64,000 nt of DNA from an uncultured Alphaproteobacteria bacterium (GCA_944392235.1 CALXVZ010000004.1:1-64000), one strand, 5' to 3'. Positions 51,724 to 61,388 are shown, counted from the first letter of the stretch. Translations and numbers: made by a program. The notes: generated from the letters alone by a model not told the origin.

Positions 51724-52854
51724 ATGTTAGATGGGTATCAAGAATTAAAGCAAGAAATGATAGCTGATGCTCAACAAGCATGGCAGACAATAAAAGATCT
51801 AGTTAGCAGATATGGCAAATATGGAGCATTAGTTCTAGGATTAATGCCAGAAGGGAAAATATCGTCCATATCTGCAAATTCTGAAGTTTTGAAAGATTAT
51901 GCTTCTCAATTAGAAAAGAGCGAACAAAAGCTGACGGAAAAGCTAACAATAAAAGAGAATTCACTTAAAGAAGATATAAAAACACCATTACGTCCTGAAA
52001 ACAGAATATATATGGATTGGAATAATGTTTCCGCAAAACCCGAATGGATAAAAGAAACAAAAGAGAGTGTGGAACAAGAAGCTAAAAATATCTATAAAGA
52101 TATGACATCAGGTCAAGTTGTTCCGCATGTGACAATAGAAGATTTAATGTCACAATGCGGAGTAAGCAAATCAGATATGCAAGCTGTTATAAAAGAAAAT
52201 CCGGAAATGCTTCATGATTTCATAGGAGGCGATATAAATAAGAAGTTAGCTGAAGCGGCCAGTGACATAAAAGATCCGACAGTAGGAAAATGCACTCGAG
52301 GTGTGCAAAATACATTTTGCGGAGCAGGGATGGGAGAAATGGTAGACGCGAATAACCCCAATTGGCCAGCAAAAGAAAGGGGGGCAAATGGGAGTAATTC
52401 AGCATGTAATCTTTATATACCGTTAGAGAAGAGTGGTAAATTTGTAACGGTAACAATAGAGAATGAAGCCTATAAAAGAGGTGCCGGATATAGTATAACA
52501 AGTGAGCAAAATAAAAAGATGAATGATTTTATAAGAAAACTACCGACAGGAACAACAATATGCATAGACAATAAAGCGGATGAATTTATAGGAAGAAAGA
52601 TGCCGACAAATAATCAAGGTTGGATACATGGTCATACAGGGGTAATTAATAAACGTCATAATTTAGCCTGCGACTTTGAACAAGTAAATGGTGTAAATTT
52701 TGGCCGTTATGGTCCGGAGGTAAAAATATCATTAGCAAAAGATATGACAGTTAATGAAGATTTTATAACAAAATGTTTAGTAAAGAAGAAAGAAAGAGAG
52801 CAAAGAACATCACAAATAGAACAGAGCAAGGTCGCATCAAATTTCAGCAGATAA
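51724..52854 (+). CDS. Possible Cys-His (NlpC/CHAP-like) hydrolase, no signal peptide
   Basis: 376 residues. The N-terminal half is helical and charged, without a signal peptide. The second half resembles CHAP/NlpC-P60 type cysteine hydrolases in layout: VGKCTRGVQNTFCGAGM with a candidate nucleophile Cys190 at the helix start, and later NQGWIHGHTGVINKRHN with candidate His302 or His304, where GHTGVI resembles the GHxGI pattern of these folds. The match is by pattern only, so the fold is uncertain. It is followed after 13 bases by a coiled-coil protein gene and has its own promoter. Peptidoglycan or protein cleavage is speculative. Confidence 0.4.
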   Translation: MLDGYQELKQEMIADAQQAWQTIKDLVSRYGKYGALVLGLMPEGKISSISANSEVLKDYASQLEKSEQKLTEKLTIKENSLKEDIKTPLRPENRIYMDWNNVSAKPEWIKETKESVEQEAKNIYKDMTSGQVVPHVTIEDLMSQCGVSKSDMQAVIKENPEMLHDFIGGDINKKLAEAASDIKDPTVGKCTRGVQNTFCGAGMGEMVDANNPNWPAKERGANGSNSACNLYIPLEKSGKFVTVTIENEAYKRGAGYSITSEQNKKMNDFIRKLPTGTTICIDNKADEFIGRKMPTNNQGWIHGHTGVINKRHNLACDFEQVNGVNFGRYGPEVKISLAKDMTVNEDFITKCLVKKKEREQRTSQIEQSKVASNFSR

Positions 52855-52867
52855 AAGGCAAAGAGCA

Positions 52868-53572
52868 ATGAGCACTGAAGATATAAGAAGTGGCAGTATT
52901 ATTACAGATAAAATAAGCCTAATGCTAAGGAATGGGGAGCAAAAAGAAGCAATAGATTATCTTGGTCAAAAATATGGAGTAATAGCTCAACAAGTTATGG
53001 AGAGGGTAATAAAACATAGCATATTAAGTCCAGAAGAATTAGCCCGTTTATTTGGCAAGATATCAGACATGCTAGAAAATGCAGTAGAAAAAATAGAGAA
53101 AAATGTAAGAATAGCCGAGAACAAGGAAAAACAAGAGGAAGTCCAAGAATTTGCAGAAGAAACGGCCGAATTAGCAAAAATACAAGAAGAAGCAAGAGCA
53201 CGGCAAGAGATATTTGAATCGAGGCTATCTACAATAGAAAGAGAAAAACATAAGATAGAGAAAGAACGTAAGCACTTAATGGAGATGCGTCGCAAAGAAC
53301 GTAATGCAAAAAGACGTCAAGAAATTGAGGCTAAACTGAAAAAGATAGAAGAAAGAAAAAAACATTTGGACGCCGAACGAAAGAATTTGGAAGAATTGAA
53401 GCGTCAAAATGAGACAAAAAATTATTCAGAATACAATAAGAACAAAGATAAGCAAGAAGAAAGTCTCAATAAAGAGAGCGGAAGAATTGCCCAAGAGCAA
53501 GAAGCAACGATAAGTAGGCAACCTATTCAAAGAGTGGGTTATTACAAAGCAAGTAAAGATTACGATAGATAA
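52868..53572 (+). CDS. Coiled-coil protein (234 aa)
   Basis: Starts MSTEDIRSGSIITDKISLML, then EQKEAIDYLGQKYGVIAQQV and a long, highly charged helix from about residue 70 to 205 (repeated EEARARQEIF, IEREKHKIEKERKHLMEMR, KKIEERKKHLDAERK). The C-terminus is polar (RQPIQRVGYYKASKDYDR). It resembles a structural or tethering coiled coil. No family is recognised. It follows the possible hydrolase gene by 13 bases, so the two products may interact. Confidence 0.55.
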   Translation: MSTEDIRSGSIITDKISLMLRNGEQKEAIDYLGQKYGVIAQQVMERVIKHSILSPEELARLFGKISDMLENAVEKIEKNVRIAENKEKQEEVQEFAEETAELAKIQEEARARQEIFESRLSTIEREKHKIEKERKHLMEMRRKERNAKRRQEIEAKLKKIEERKKHLDAERKNLEELKRQNETKNYSEYNKNKDKQEESLNKESGRIAQEQEATISRQPIQRVGYYKASKDYDR

Positions 53573-53711
53573 GAAACATATATCACTAAGTAATTTTCTC
53601 TCGATTGTTTTGAAAATATGCTTTTTCCAATATTGCTACTTTATTTCTGATAAATTTAAGATTTTTTTTAGACATTACGCACAGGGATAAAAAGAGTCTG
53701 CCAAGAAAAAA

Positions 53712-53741
53712 CAAAGGGCTAGATAAGATATCCAACCCCTT
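53712..53741 (-). terminator. Terminator of tRNA-Lys
   Basis: Reverse strand: AAGGG / CCCTT stem around an 18-base loop, then TTGTTTTTTC, about 10 bases after the mature 3' end. Confidence 0.6.
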
Positions 53742-53749
53742 GAATATAT

Positions 53750-53826
53750 TGGTAGGCGCGCAGGGATTCGAACCCTGGACCCACTGATTAAGAGTCAGTT
53801 GCTCTAGCCAACTGAGCTACGCACCC
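53750..53826 (-). tRNA. tRNA-Lys (anticodon CUU)
   Basis: 77 bases with encoded CCA. Acceptor GGGTGCG / CGCGCCT (two G-U pairs), anticodon stem ACTGA / TCAGT with loop CTCTTAA (anticodon CTT), and T loop TTCGAAT. It is transcribed on the reverse strand. A cca gene follows on the other strand. Confidence 0.95.
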
Positions 53827-53845
53827 ATAACCAAAATCTTCAATG

Positions 53846-53873
53846 ACTATAACCAAAAGATTTTTTTTTGCAA
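53846..53873 (-). promoter_or_regulatory. Promoter of tRNA-Lys
   Basis: Reverse-strand TTGCAA (53873-53868), 16-base spacer, TATAGT (53851-53846). It starts about 15-20 bases before the mature 5' end. Confidence 0.6.
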
Positions 53874-53973
53874 CATTTTTTTTAAGTTTTCGAAAATTTT
53901 TTTAAGTATCAGATAAAGACCTTGCAAAATAGATATTTTTTTATTACATTTGGAGAAAAAGAAAGGGATAAAA

Positions 53974-55215
53974 ATGCGTATTTATCAAGTGGGAGGATCT
54001 GTCAGAGATAAGTTATTAAACCGCCCATGCCAAGATAAAGATTATGTGGTTGTAGGCACAACAGAAGCAGAGATGTTGGCGCAAGGATTTAAGAAAGTAG
54101 GAAAAAGCTTTCCGGTATTTTTGCATCCTGAAACAAAAGAAGAATACGCATTAGCCAGAAAAGAAATCAAAATAGGAAAACGTCATCAAGATTTTAGATT
54201 TGAATTTACCCCGAATATTACATTGGAAGAAGATGCTTTAAGACGAGATTTTACTTGTAATGCTCTGTATTTAGATGAGGAAAAGAATAAAATAATAGAC
54301 TACCACAACGGAATAGCCGATATAAATAATCATATACTTCGTCATGTATCAGAGCATTTTATCGAAGATCCATTACGAATATTGCGAATGTGTAGATTTG
54401 CAGCGCAGTTAGATTTTAGCATAGCACCGGAAACAATGGTATTGTGCAAAAAAATGGTTCAAAGGGGGGATTTGAAATACCTAAGTTCAGAGCGAATATG
54501 GAATGAGTTAGAAAAAGCGTTACATTGTAAGTCGTTTGATAAATTCATATTAACCGCCAGAGAATGTGGCGCATTAAAAGAGATACTTCCCGAAGTAGAG
54601 CAATTATGGAAAATTCCGGAACGAACAGACTACCATCCGGAAGGTAACAGCGGAGATCATACACTTTTAGCAATACAATATATAGCCACCGATGATAGTT
54701 ATATAAATTTTGCGACATTATTACATGATATCGGAAAAACAGCAACTAATTCGGCATTATGGCCATCACATAAAGGGCATGATATAATAGGTGAAAAAAT
54801 AATAACATCCATATCGCAAAGAATGAGTATACCAACATCATATATAAAGTTTGCAAAATTTTGTGCTCTAAATCATATGTTATCACATCAAAAGCAAGAA
54901 ACAATAGAGAAAAAACTTATTGATATTGCAATAAAAATACATTCATACAAGCAAGAGAACTATTTAGAAAGGTTCATAAGTGTGATGAGAGCGGATATAC
55001 ATGGCCGAGCTAGAGTAATCAGTAAAGAAGAAGAAAAGAACTTTGGGGCAATTATTAATAAACTGAGAAAAATATGCAAAAAAGTTTCAGAAATAAAACT
55101 TAATTTATATCCGGAATTTAAGGAAATTCTACAAAAGTATAAAAAAAACATAATAAATTCCCAAGAATTTGACAATGAAAAAAGACGAATAATTATATCA
55201 AAAATAGAAAGATAA
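53974..55215 (+). CDS. cca: tRNA nucleotidyltransferase (CCA-adding), bacterial multifunctional type
   Basis: Adds or repairs the tRNA 3' CCA. Class II nucleotidyltransferase with MRIYQVGGSVRDKLLN, then DKDYVVVG (metal Asp pair), EEDALRRDFTCNALYL and EHFIEDPLRILRMCRFAAQL. The C-terminal part has an HD domain (ATLLHDIGKTATNSALWP). ATG 53974 has AAAGGGAT upstream. A TTG eight codons earlier is unlikely. 413 residues, E. coli Cca type. Both tRNA genes here encode CCA, so its role would be repair and for other tRNAs. Confidence 0.9.
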   Translation: MRIYQVGGSVRDKLLNRPCQDKDYVVVGTTEAEMLAQGFKKVGKSFPVFLHPETKEEYALARKEIKIGKRHQDFRFEFTPNITLEEDALRRDFTCNALYLDEEKNKIIDYHNGIADINNHILRHVSEHFIEDPLRILRMCRFAAQLDFSIAPETMVLCKKMVQRGDLKYLSSERIWNELEKALHCKSFDKFILTARECGALKEILPEVEQLWKIPERTDYHPEGNSGDHTLLAIQYIATDDSYINFATLLHDIGKTATNSALWPSHKGHDIIGEKIITSISQRMSIPTSYIKFAKFCALNHMLSHQKQETIEKKLIDIAIKIHSYKQENYLERFISVMRADIHGRARVISKEEEKNFGAIINKLRKICKKVSEIKLNLYPEFKEILQKYKKNIINSQEFDNEKRRIIISKIER

Positions 55216-55297
55216 AGATTCTGTGTAAAAAAAATTATTACTTTAAAAAATAAAGAGATGTGTTTAAATTAACCAAGAGAGGTTAATATTTAATTTT

Positions 55298-58200
55298 ATG
55301 AATTATGGTGCTGTTATGAAAAAATCTTTAAGTTATGCTTTATTACTGACTGTATCGATTCCTGCTTTGGTATATGCTGAAGTTGTTAGTTCACAAGAGG
55401 CAACAGACAAAGGCGGAATATATGAATTAGATGATTCCCAAGCAAGAATGAAATTGGAGCAGAATACAAAAGTAGACAGCACAACAGTACCGGTAATGTC
55501 GGAGGGAGAGTCGCAACAACCTAAAATAATAAAAGAAAATACAGCAAAAGGATATATTGAAAAATTGATATCTCCAGAAGGCAAGATTATTGCAGAAAAA
55601 ACAATTGAAGATGGAGAAGTCATAAAGAAAGTTTTGAATTATTATCATCCTAATGGCTACTTATCCCGTCAAATAACAGCCCGAGAAAATAATAGCGGCT
55701 TCTATGCAGAAGACTATTATCCAAATGGCAAAATAGCAGCACAATCGACATATCTGAACGAAACAAATAAGATAGGTGTAGAAAAAAAATACGATAATAA
55801 TGGAGTTTTACGCCAAGAAATACCTTGGGCAAAGCAGTCTGGAAAATCCAAAGAAACACCTCAACAAACCGAAAGAAAAGGAAGAGTGCTGACCTATTAT
55901 CCTAATGGGAAATTAGCAGCATCGATTCCGGTAGGTAAAAAAGGAAAAGCGGTATTTTATAATCAACAAGGTCGTATTATAAAAGAAATAGAAAATGCAA
56001 AAATATTAAATTTTGCACCAGAATTAAATTCAGAAAATTGTAAAGATAAAGTCGTAAAATTAAGTCTCAATGAGTTAGTAGAACTTTACGAAGATGAAGG
56101 GGATATATCTTATAATAAATGTGGTTTACCATATCGTGAAAATTTCGTATACGAGATATCAGATATAAAAGGTAACCAAATTATAAAAGTAAGCTATGAT
56201 GAAAGTGGAATGATAAGAAAAATAACACCATATAAAGAAGGACTAAAAAACGGCGTAGAGCAAAAATTTGATGGCTCAGGAAATTTAACAGCTGAAATAA
56301 ACTACAAACAAGGAATAAAAGATGGAATGGCCAATGGTTATTTTCCAACAAAAGATATTGCCTTTCGCAAAATGTATAGAGAAGGAAAAGTAACTGGGAC
56401 ATTGACATGCTATTTTCCAACAGGTGAGGTAGCAGCAGAATTTCCATATAAGAACGGACTAAAAGAAGGAAAAGCCAAAATATATGGACCAAATGGGAGA
56501 GAGATAGTATTTAAGCAAGATAAAATAGAAGGAGAACAAACTAACGAGAATACTCGTATAATTAATGCATCAAAGCTATCCGAGTTAAAACAACAAGATG
56601 CAAGATGTTTAGAGTTTTCAGATAAAAAGCAAGAAATGGAATTAGACATAGCAGCGAATATAAATACAATAAAACAAGGTCTATCAATTACAATACCTGA
56701 TTCATGTGTTGATTTCTCTTCATTTAAACCAGAGAAAAGCAATTATGTCTGCTATGATGTGTTAGATCGCTTGCGCGCTATATTCCCAACAGGATATAAC
56801 CGCGGAGAATACGCTGTAGAAACAGTTTATAACGAAAAGGGACAACATATATACGACATTCCTTATTATAAAAAGCAACGTCAAGGAATTGCTCAAAAAT
56901 TTAATGAAAAAGGAGAGGTATTAGCAGAAGTTTATTATAATCAAGATAAACAAGCCGAGAGTTCCCGCAGTTATTATCCAAATGGGGCTGTAAAAGAGAT
57001 GATTACAATAGCAGACGGCCAACCAAGAACTGTTATGGTAAGATATAGCGAAGATGGCGAGTTAGCATTTAGCGTTAATTATAATAAAGATAATATGACA
57101 GAGGCATTTATTGCTGAGCCGAATAAGAATAAAGATATATTTATCCGTTTTTATGAAAATAATATAGATTATATCCGCGAAGTGAATGCAACAAATCCAT
57201 TCAATTACATAGAGTATAATTTGGCATTAGGAGAGTATTTGGTATACCGCGACAATGAGCTAATAAAAGGCGGAAAGATATGCGGATATGAGAAGGAGAC
57301 TCCGGTAATTCAACAAGAGCAACCGATAGTCAAAGAAACAGAACAAGAGACTAAACTTTCTGAAAGAACAGAAATTAATAATGAAGAGAAGATAGAGAAA
57401 AATCAGGAAGCAAAGGTTTATAAAATCGAAAATGAATTGGCAAGCGAGGAACAAGAATTAATCACATCGGTTTCGCAAGAAAAAAAAGCGGAAAAGCATG
57501 AAGAAAAACAAAATATAACAAATAATGTAATGATAACATCAGACAAACCCGTCGCAACAGTGGAAACGGTAATAGCCCCACAAGAAATAAAAAAGATATC
57601 AACAATAGCGACTACATCGGAAACAGAAGCAAAAATTCAACCTAAGGTAGATACTAAAGAACAATCTAATATAGAAGTAAATAAGTCGGCAAAAGCAGAA
57701 AAGATAATGGCTTCATCACCGATTTTACCGGAAGAAGCCGCACCAATGGTTGAAGATTTGGAACCAATTACATTAGATGATATAAAAATCAAGAATGCAA
57801 TTATTCCAAGTCCCCAAGAGAAGAAAGAGAATGAGCTAGCAGCTAAGAACATTGGTCCGATAGCTAAACCGGATATAGAAGATTTAACAGATGTTGTAGC
57901 AAAAGAACATGTTACTCAAATAAAGCAAGAAGAAGAGATGAAAGGTAAAGAAGATAGCAATACTGAGAAATTCTATTATCCAAACGGAAATCTAAGAAAG
58001 AGTATTAAAACCAAAGGAGGAAGAACAGAAGAAATAAAAGAATACTCTAAAACAGGATTATTAATAACAGATACCACTTACGAAAAGGAGGGTATACTGA
58101 TTGAAAAATACTATGGTTCCGGAGAGATAAGAAGAAAGACGCATAAGAGCTATGATGATAATTCAGTAATGGCCTTTGTATCTCGAGAAGATTTTTACGA

Positions 58201-58906
58201 TAATGGAAAACCTCGCTATGAGATAAAACGTAAGCCTGATAGTTTGTTGTTTATGGATAAACAATATACACCGGAAGGCGTAGTAAAGCTAGAACAAGAA
58301 CAGAAATCACCATTAGTTTTTGTGATTAAAGAGTATACACCGGAAGGAAAACTTTTGAGAGAAAGCGAACAGCAAGGCATAGCTCAAATAGAGAAAGAAT
58401 ATGATAAGGATGGTAAAATAAAAACGCTCCGGATCAACAAAGCGGAAATGCCGGTTAGTTTATCAAAGAATAGTTCAGATATACTAAAGGATAGCCTCAA
58501 AGCATATGATAAAAAAGGCGGTGTCTCTTCAGAATTTAAGTCAGATGGCAAGAGTGACAGCATTATTGAGAATTACAAAAACGGGAAGATAAAAACTGAA
58601 ATAAAATTCTACAATAATGGAGAAATATCAGTTAAGTCCTATAGTAAAGATGGTAATTTAGAAAAATTTGCATATTTAGCACCGAGTGGTAAATTACATA
58701 TGCAAAAACCATCAGTGCGAACAGTTCCGTCATACAGAGAAAGATATTGGGTTGACTATAATAATCCTCGCTGGATAGAAAATCAGGATAAATACAATAT
58801 CCAATCTATTGGAAGATTAAATATAGATACAGCCGCATATATACTTGCCGAATTAGAAATAGATGTTCCGGAAATGTTAAAAAAGATGTATGAAATGTAT
58901 AAATAA
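55298..58906 (+). CDS. Large exported protein with many MORN-like/YwqK-type repeats
   Basis: 1,202 residues (an ATG seven codons in, at 55316, would start at MKKSLSYALLLTVSIPALVYA). A signal peptide of about 20-27 residues is followed by dozens of short repeats of the YYPNGKLAAxxxx kind, e.g. YYPNGKIAAQST, YYPNGKLAASIP, YFPTGEVAAEFPYKNGLKEG, FYDNGKPRYEI, YTPEGKLLRES. These belong to the MORN_2 / YwqK-like beta-hairpin class. Between about 660 and 880 a Glu/Lys/Thr-rich, likely disordered, linker splits the repeats into two blocks. The protein should be periplasmic or on the surface. Function unknown. It has a strong terminator downstream. Confidence 0.6.
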   Translation: MNYGAVMKKSLSYALLLTVSIPALVYAEVVSSQEATDKGGIYELDDSQARMKLEQNTKVDSTTVPVMSEGESQQPKIIKENTAKGYIEKLISPEGKIIAEKTIEDGEVIKKVLNYYHPNGYLSRQITARENNSGFYAEDYYPNGKIAAQSTYLNETNKIGVEKKYDNNGVLRQEIPWAKQSGKSKETPQQTERKGRVLTYYPNGKLAASIPVGKKGKAVFYNQQGRIIKEIENAKILNFAPELNSENCKDKVVKLSLNELVELYEDEGDISYNKCGLPYRENFVYEISDIKGNQIIKVSYDESGMIRKITPYKEGLKNGVEQKFDGSGNLTAEINYKQGIKDGMANGYFPTKDIAFRKMYREGKVTGTLTCYFPTGEVAAEFPYKNGLKEGKAKIYGPNGREIVFKQDKIEGEQTNENTRIINASKLSELKQQDARCLEFSDKKQEMELDIAANINTIKQGLSITIPDSCVDFSSFKPEKSNYVCYDVLDRLRAIFPTGYNRGEYAVETVYNEKGQHIYDIPYYKKQRQGIAQKFNEKGEVLAEVYYNQDKQAESSRSYYPNGAVKEMITIADGQPRTVMVRYSEDGELAFSVNYNKDNMTEAFIAEPNKNKDIFIRFYENNIDYIREVNATNPFNYIEYNLALGEYLVYRDNELIKGGKICGYEKETPVIQQEQPIVKETEQETKLSERTEINNEEKIEKNQEAKVYKIENELASEEQELITSVSQEKKAEKHEEKQNITNNVMITSDKPVATVETVIAPQEIKKISTIATTSETEAKIQPKVDTKEQSNIEVNKSAKAEKIMASSPILPEEAAPMVEDLEPITLDDIKIKNAIIPSPQEKKENELAAKNIGPIAKPDIEDLTDVVAKEHVTQIKQEEEMKGKEDSNTEKFYYPNGNLRKSIKTKGGRTEEIKEYSKTGLLITDTTYEKEGILIEKYYGSGEIRRKTHKSYDDNSVMAFVSREDFYDNGKPRYEIKRKPDSLLFMDKQYTPEGVVKLEQEQKSPLVFVIKEYTPEGKLLRESEQQGIAQIEKEYDKDGKIKTLRINKAEMPVSLSKNSSDILKDSLKAYDKKGGVSSEFKSDGKSDSIIENYKNGKIKTEIKFYNNGEISVKSYSKDGNLEKFAYLAPSGKLHMQKPSVRTVPSYRERYWVDYNNPRWIENQDKYNIQSIGRLNIDTAAYILAELEIDVPEMLKKMYEMYK

Positions 58907-58910
58907 TAAA

Positions 58911-58938
58911 AGAGGAGGGCAAAAAGCCCTCTTTTTTT
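58911..58938 (+). terminator. Terminator after MORN-like gene
   Basis: Stem GAGGGC / GCCCTC (58915-58931) with loop AAAAA, followed by seven T. Confidence 0.9.
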
Positions 58939-58947
58939 GAAAAGAGA

Positions 58948-58976
58948 TTGACAAGGAGAAGAAGATAGACTATAGC
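58948..58976 (+). promoter_or_regulatory. Promoter of the 59026 gene
   Basis: TTGACA (58948-58953), 17-base spacer, TATAGC (58971-58976). The same AAAGAGATTGAC context precedes the -35 of the 62198 promoter. Confidence 0.75.
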
Positions 58977-59025
58977 AAAAAACGATAATTTATAGATATG
59001 TCAAATTAATTAAAATGTAAAAATT

Positions 59026-59775
59026 ATGGAAGAAAAGATTAGTGTTTCGGAAATCAATCGATTACGAGAAGTTGCAGAAAAAGAAAGAACAACACATCGT
59101 GAGATTATGAAACGGATTTCTCAGCATTCTGTTGACAGACTGTCAGAAGATGAACAAATGGAGATTGCCAAGCGAGGCAATAAACGTGAAATAGAAGCAA
59201 TGCTAAAAGCTTTTAATCAGAATGGTATAATGAGTAGTCGCGTTCAAGTCTATTTGTATCAGCAACCGATAGGCTTTGATGCCATTCGGAAGATAATAAT
59301 AGATGAGAGTTTGTGGAGCTTTGAGTTAGAGAAGGTGTTGATAGATAAAGGCACTCAGTTCTCGGTTTTGAACAGAAAAATATCTTCAGAAGGGGAGATA
59401 TATTTATTGCAACATGCACTGACAGAGAGTTTGGAAAAAGACAGTATTAGTTCACTAAAGAATGTGGATAATTACCTGAGCTATACCAGATTATCAGAAG
59501 CCGGAGAAGTTGTATTAATGAGTTATCTTAATGTTATGCAAGGCAGGGATAGTCTCATAGATAAGTGCCAGCGTTCCGTTCGGGATTATATATACAAATA
59601 TAAGAACCTAACATTAAAAGCTCAGCATTTATTGATACAGAGTGGTCATCACGAGGCAATTATGGATTACATAACCTATTCGACGAAAGGGTTGGAGTTG
59701 GAAGACGAATTGCTTGAACGCGGTAATCGAGAAGAAGTCGAAGCCTACTTTAAGCGTTATGCGACATTTGAATAA
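59026..59775 (+). CDS. Hypothetical helical-repeat protein (249 aa)
   Basis: Cytoplasmic and largely helical: MEEKISVSEINRLREVAEKE, SVDRLSEDEQMEIAKRGNKR, and repeated short motifs such as RGNKREIEAML and RGNREEVEAYF separated by helical pairs, suggestive of a superhelical repeat fold. No catalytic motif and no family known to me. It has a clear promoter and a following terminator, so it is an independent unit. Confidence 0.55.
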   Translation: MEEKISVSEINRLREVAEKERTTHREIMKRISQHSVDRLSEDEQMEIAKRGNKREIEAMLKAFNQNGIMSSRVQVYLYQQPIGFDAIRKIIIDESLWSFELEKVLIDKGTQFSVLNRKISSEGEIYLLQHALTESLEKDSISSLKNVDNYLSYTRLSEAGEVVLMSYLNVMQGRDSLIDKCQRSVRDYIYKYKNLTLKAQHLLIQSGHHEAIMDYITYSTKGLELEDELLERGNREEVEAYFKRYATFE

Positions 59776-59802
59776 AGAGAAGTAACGCTGAGTAAAATCT
59801 AA

Positions 59803-59831
59803 AAAAGGTCCTTTATTAAAAAGGACCTTTT
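59803..59831. terminator. Bidirectional terminator
   Basis: Perfect 12-base-pair stem AAAAGGTCCTTT / AAAGGACCTTTT with a five-base loop, ending both the 59026 gene and the convergent nitroreductase gene. Confidence 0.9.
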
Positions 59832-59849
59832 ACTATTTTAAAAAAAGAA

Positions 59850-60380
59850 TTAAAAAGTTTCCCAGTGCACTTTTTCAGGATTAAATCTATCTTCAGGTTG
59901 TTTAGGAGTTTCTTCGGGATAACCGACAGTTACGATAGCCACAGGAAGCATTGTTTCAGGCATATTAAATTTCCGACGAAGATTATCAACAACCATAGGC
60001 ATAGGAGCAGCCCCACAGAAACAAGCCCCTAAACCTTTAGCATGACAAGCTAACAAAAGGTTTTCAGCCGCCAAAGAACCATCGATTTGAGCATAATTCC
60101 ACCCTTCTTTTTCGCGGTGGAAACATTCAACTTCATCAGCACAAACAATGATAACACACGCAGCATCTTTTGCAAAAGAGGTCCAAGGCTGAAGAGATCT
60201 AAGAGAGCGTAAAGTTTCGGGATCTTTTAAAACCAAGAAATGCCAAGGTTGTTTATTGTGAGCAGAAGGCGCATAACTAGCAGCCCGTAGCAACTCAATA
60301 ATTTGCTCATCAGATAATTTTTTTTCAGGATTATATTTTCTGATAGAGCGTCTGGTAAGAAGACCTTCATATAAGTCCAT
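59850..60380 (-). CDS. Nitroreductase family FMN protein
   Basis: 176 residues: N-terminal MDLYEGLLTRRSIRKYNPEK, RAASYAPSAHNKQPWHFLVL (FMN-binding signature), then QIDGSLAAENLLLACHAKGLGACFCGAAPMP split over the dimer-interface helix, and a C-terminal VAIVTVGYPEETPKQPEDRF. This is the NfnB/NfsB-like fold. Substrate unknown. It is followed at 23 bases by the 203-residue protein gene upstream in transcription. Confidence 0.85.
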   Translation of the reverse strand: MDLYEGLLTRRSIRKYNPEKKLSDEQIIELLRAASYAPSAHNKQPWHFLVLKDPETLRSLRSLQPWTSFAKDAACVIIVCADEVECFHREKEGWNYAQIDGSLAAENLLLACHAKGLGACFCGAAPMPMVVDNLRRKFNMPETMLPVAIVTVGYPEETPKQPEDRFNPEKVHWETF

Positions 60381-60403
60381 AATAAAAAACTCCTATAAAA
60401 AAA

Positions 60404-61015
60404 TCAGTTAACACTTCTCTGCAATTGTTCGATATGAGGCAGAACAAGGTGTTCTATTAAGAAATGCAAAGTTTTGAGCACCATCTGATCAGTATTAAGG
60501 ATAACCGGATAAATATCATCAGGATTTTCAGCCTGAGAAAGTTTTTTAGCAAGCATAGCATAAACACCGGCCATATCAGAGAGAGAAGAAATTAACTCTG
60601 CAGCAAAGTTAGGAATATTAAGCGTATCACAACCACCCCAAAAACCTTCAACAAATCCACATTCGATTTGATCAGACCGATTATAGCAAAATTCAATTAA
60701 GCTTTTAGCATCATGTTTATCACCTTGAAATTTAGGTAATTCAAGGGTATTCGTTTTTACTTCGACAAACATTTTATCCCACAGTCCCATAAAGAACTTA
60801 AAAAAGAGTTCTGCTTCAGTTTTAGTCGTCAAACGCGGCTGAGCATTTTCCGGAAAGAAAGAAGCAATAACATCAGTAGGTCTCAAATTCGGGTTAGGAC
60901 TACAAATTGCCCCAGCAAATTTGAGTTTAGCAACATCGACAGGTGTCGGACAATTATAATGAGCGAGGAAGCGTTGAAATTTATCATCCCCAATATATAC
61001 ATTTTCACTTTGCAT
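60404..61015 (-). CDS. Hypothetical protein (203 aa)
   Basis: Soluble and mostly helical: MQSENVYIGDDKFQRFLAHY, a proline-rich SPNPNLRPTDVIASFFPENA, then GFVEGFWGGCDTLNIPNFAA and a C-terminal ILNTDQMVLKTLHFLIEHLV. No motif or family is recognised. It precedes the nitroreductase gene with a 23-base gap and is divergent from the lipoprotein gene. Confidence 0.55.
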   Translation of the reverse strand: MQSENVYIGDDKFQRFLAHYNCPTPVDVAKLKFAGAICSPNPNLRPTDVIASFFPENAQPRLTTKTEAELFFKFFMGLWDKMFVEVKTNTLELPKFQGDKHDAKSLIEFCYNRSDQIECGFVEGFWGGCDTLNIPNFAAELISSLSDMAGVYAMLAKKLSQAENPDDIYPVILNTDQMVLKTLHFLIEHLVLPHIEQLQRSVN

Positions 61016-61073
61016 TTTAATTCATCTTTATATATAATAACCAACATACACAATTTAACGGGAGATTTACAAA

Positions 61074-61388
61074 TTGTCTACACTTAAATTATCATTGTTA
61101 CTATTTATGTTATGTGTAATAAGCGGCTGTTCGCAGTTCACTCCATTTGAGGACAGAAGACGCGAACCTGGAACAGAATATGTATATGTTGGCACCTCAA
61201 AACCTGGAAGACCAGCAATATGTTATAATCCTTTATTTTATGATAAAGAAGAGATAAAGGTTCAAGCAGATGAGCTATGCCGACAATATAAAGAAAATAC
61301 ACATGCTGAAGAAGTGGATAACGATATATTTACATGTCGACTATTTGTGCCCTCCAAAGCATATTATAAATGCGTTATGGATAAGTGA
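61074..61388 (+). CDS. Small lipoprotein with conserved cysteines
   Basis: 104 residues from a TTG start at 61074 with GGGAG nearby. The lipobox is VISGC (Cys 19). The mature part has the AICYNPLFYDKEEIKVQADELCRQY block with paired cysteines, and FTCRLFVPSKAYYKCVMDK at the end, so disulphides are likely in the periplasm. Outer- or inner-membrane retention is not decidable. No family is named. Confidence 0.7.
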   Translation: MSTLKLSLLLFMLCVISGCSQFTPFEDRRREPGTEYVYVGTSKPGRPAICYNPLFYDKEEIKVQADELCRQYKENTHAEEVDNDIFTCRLFVPSKAYYKCVMDK

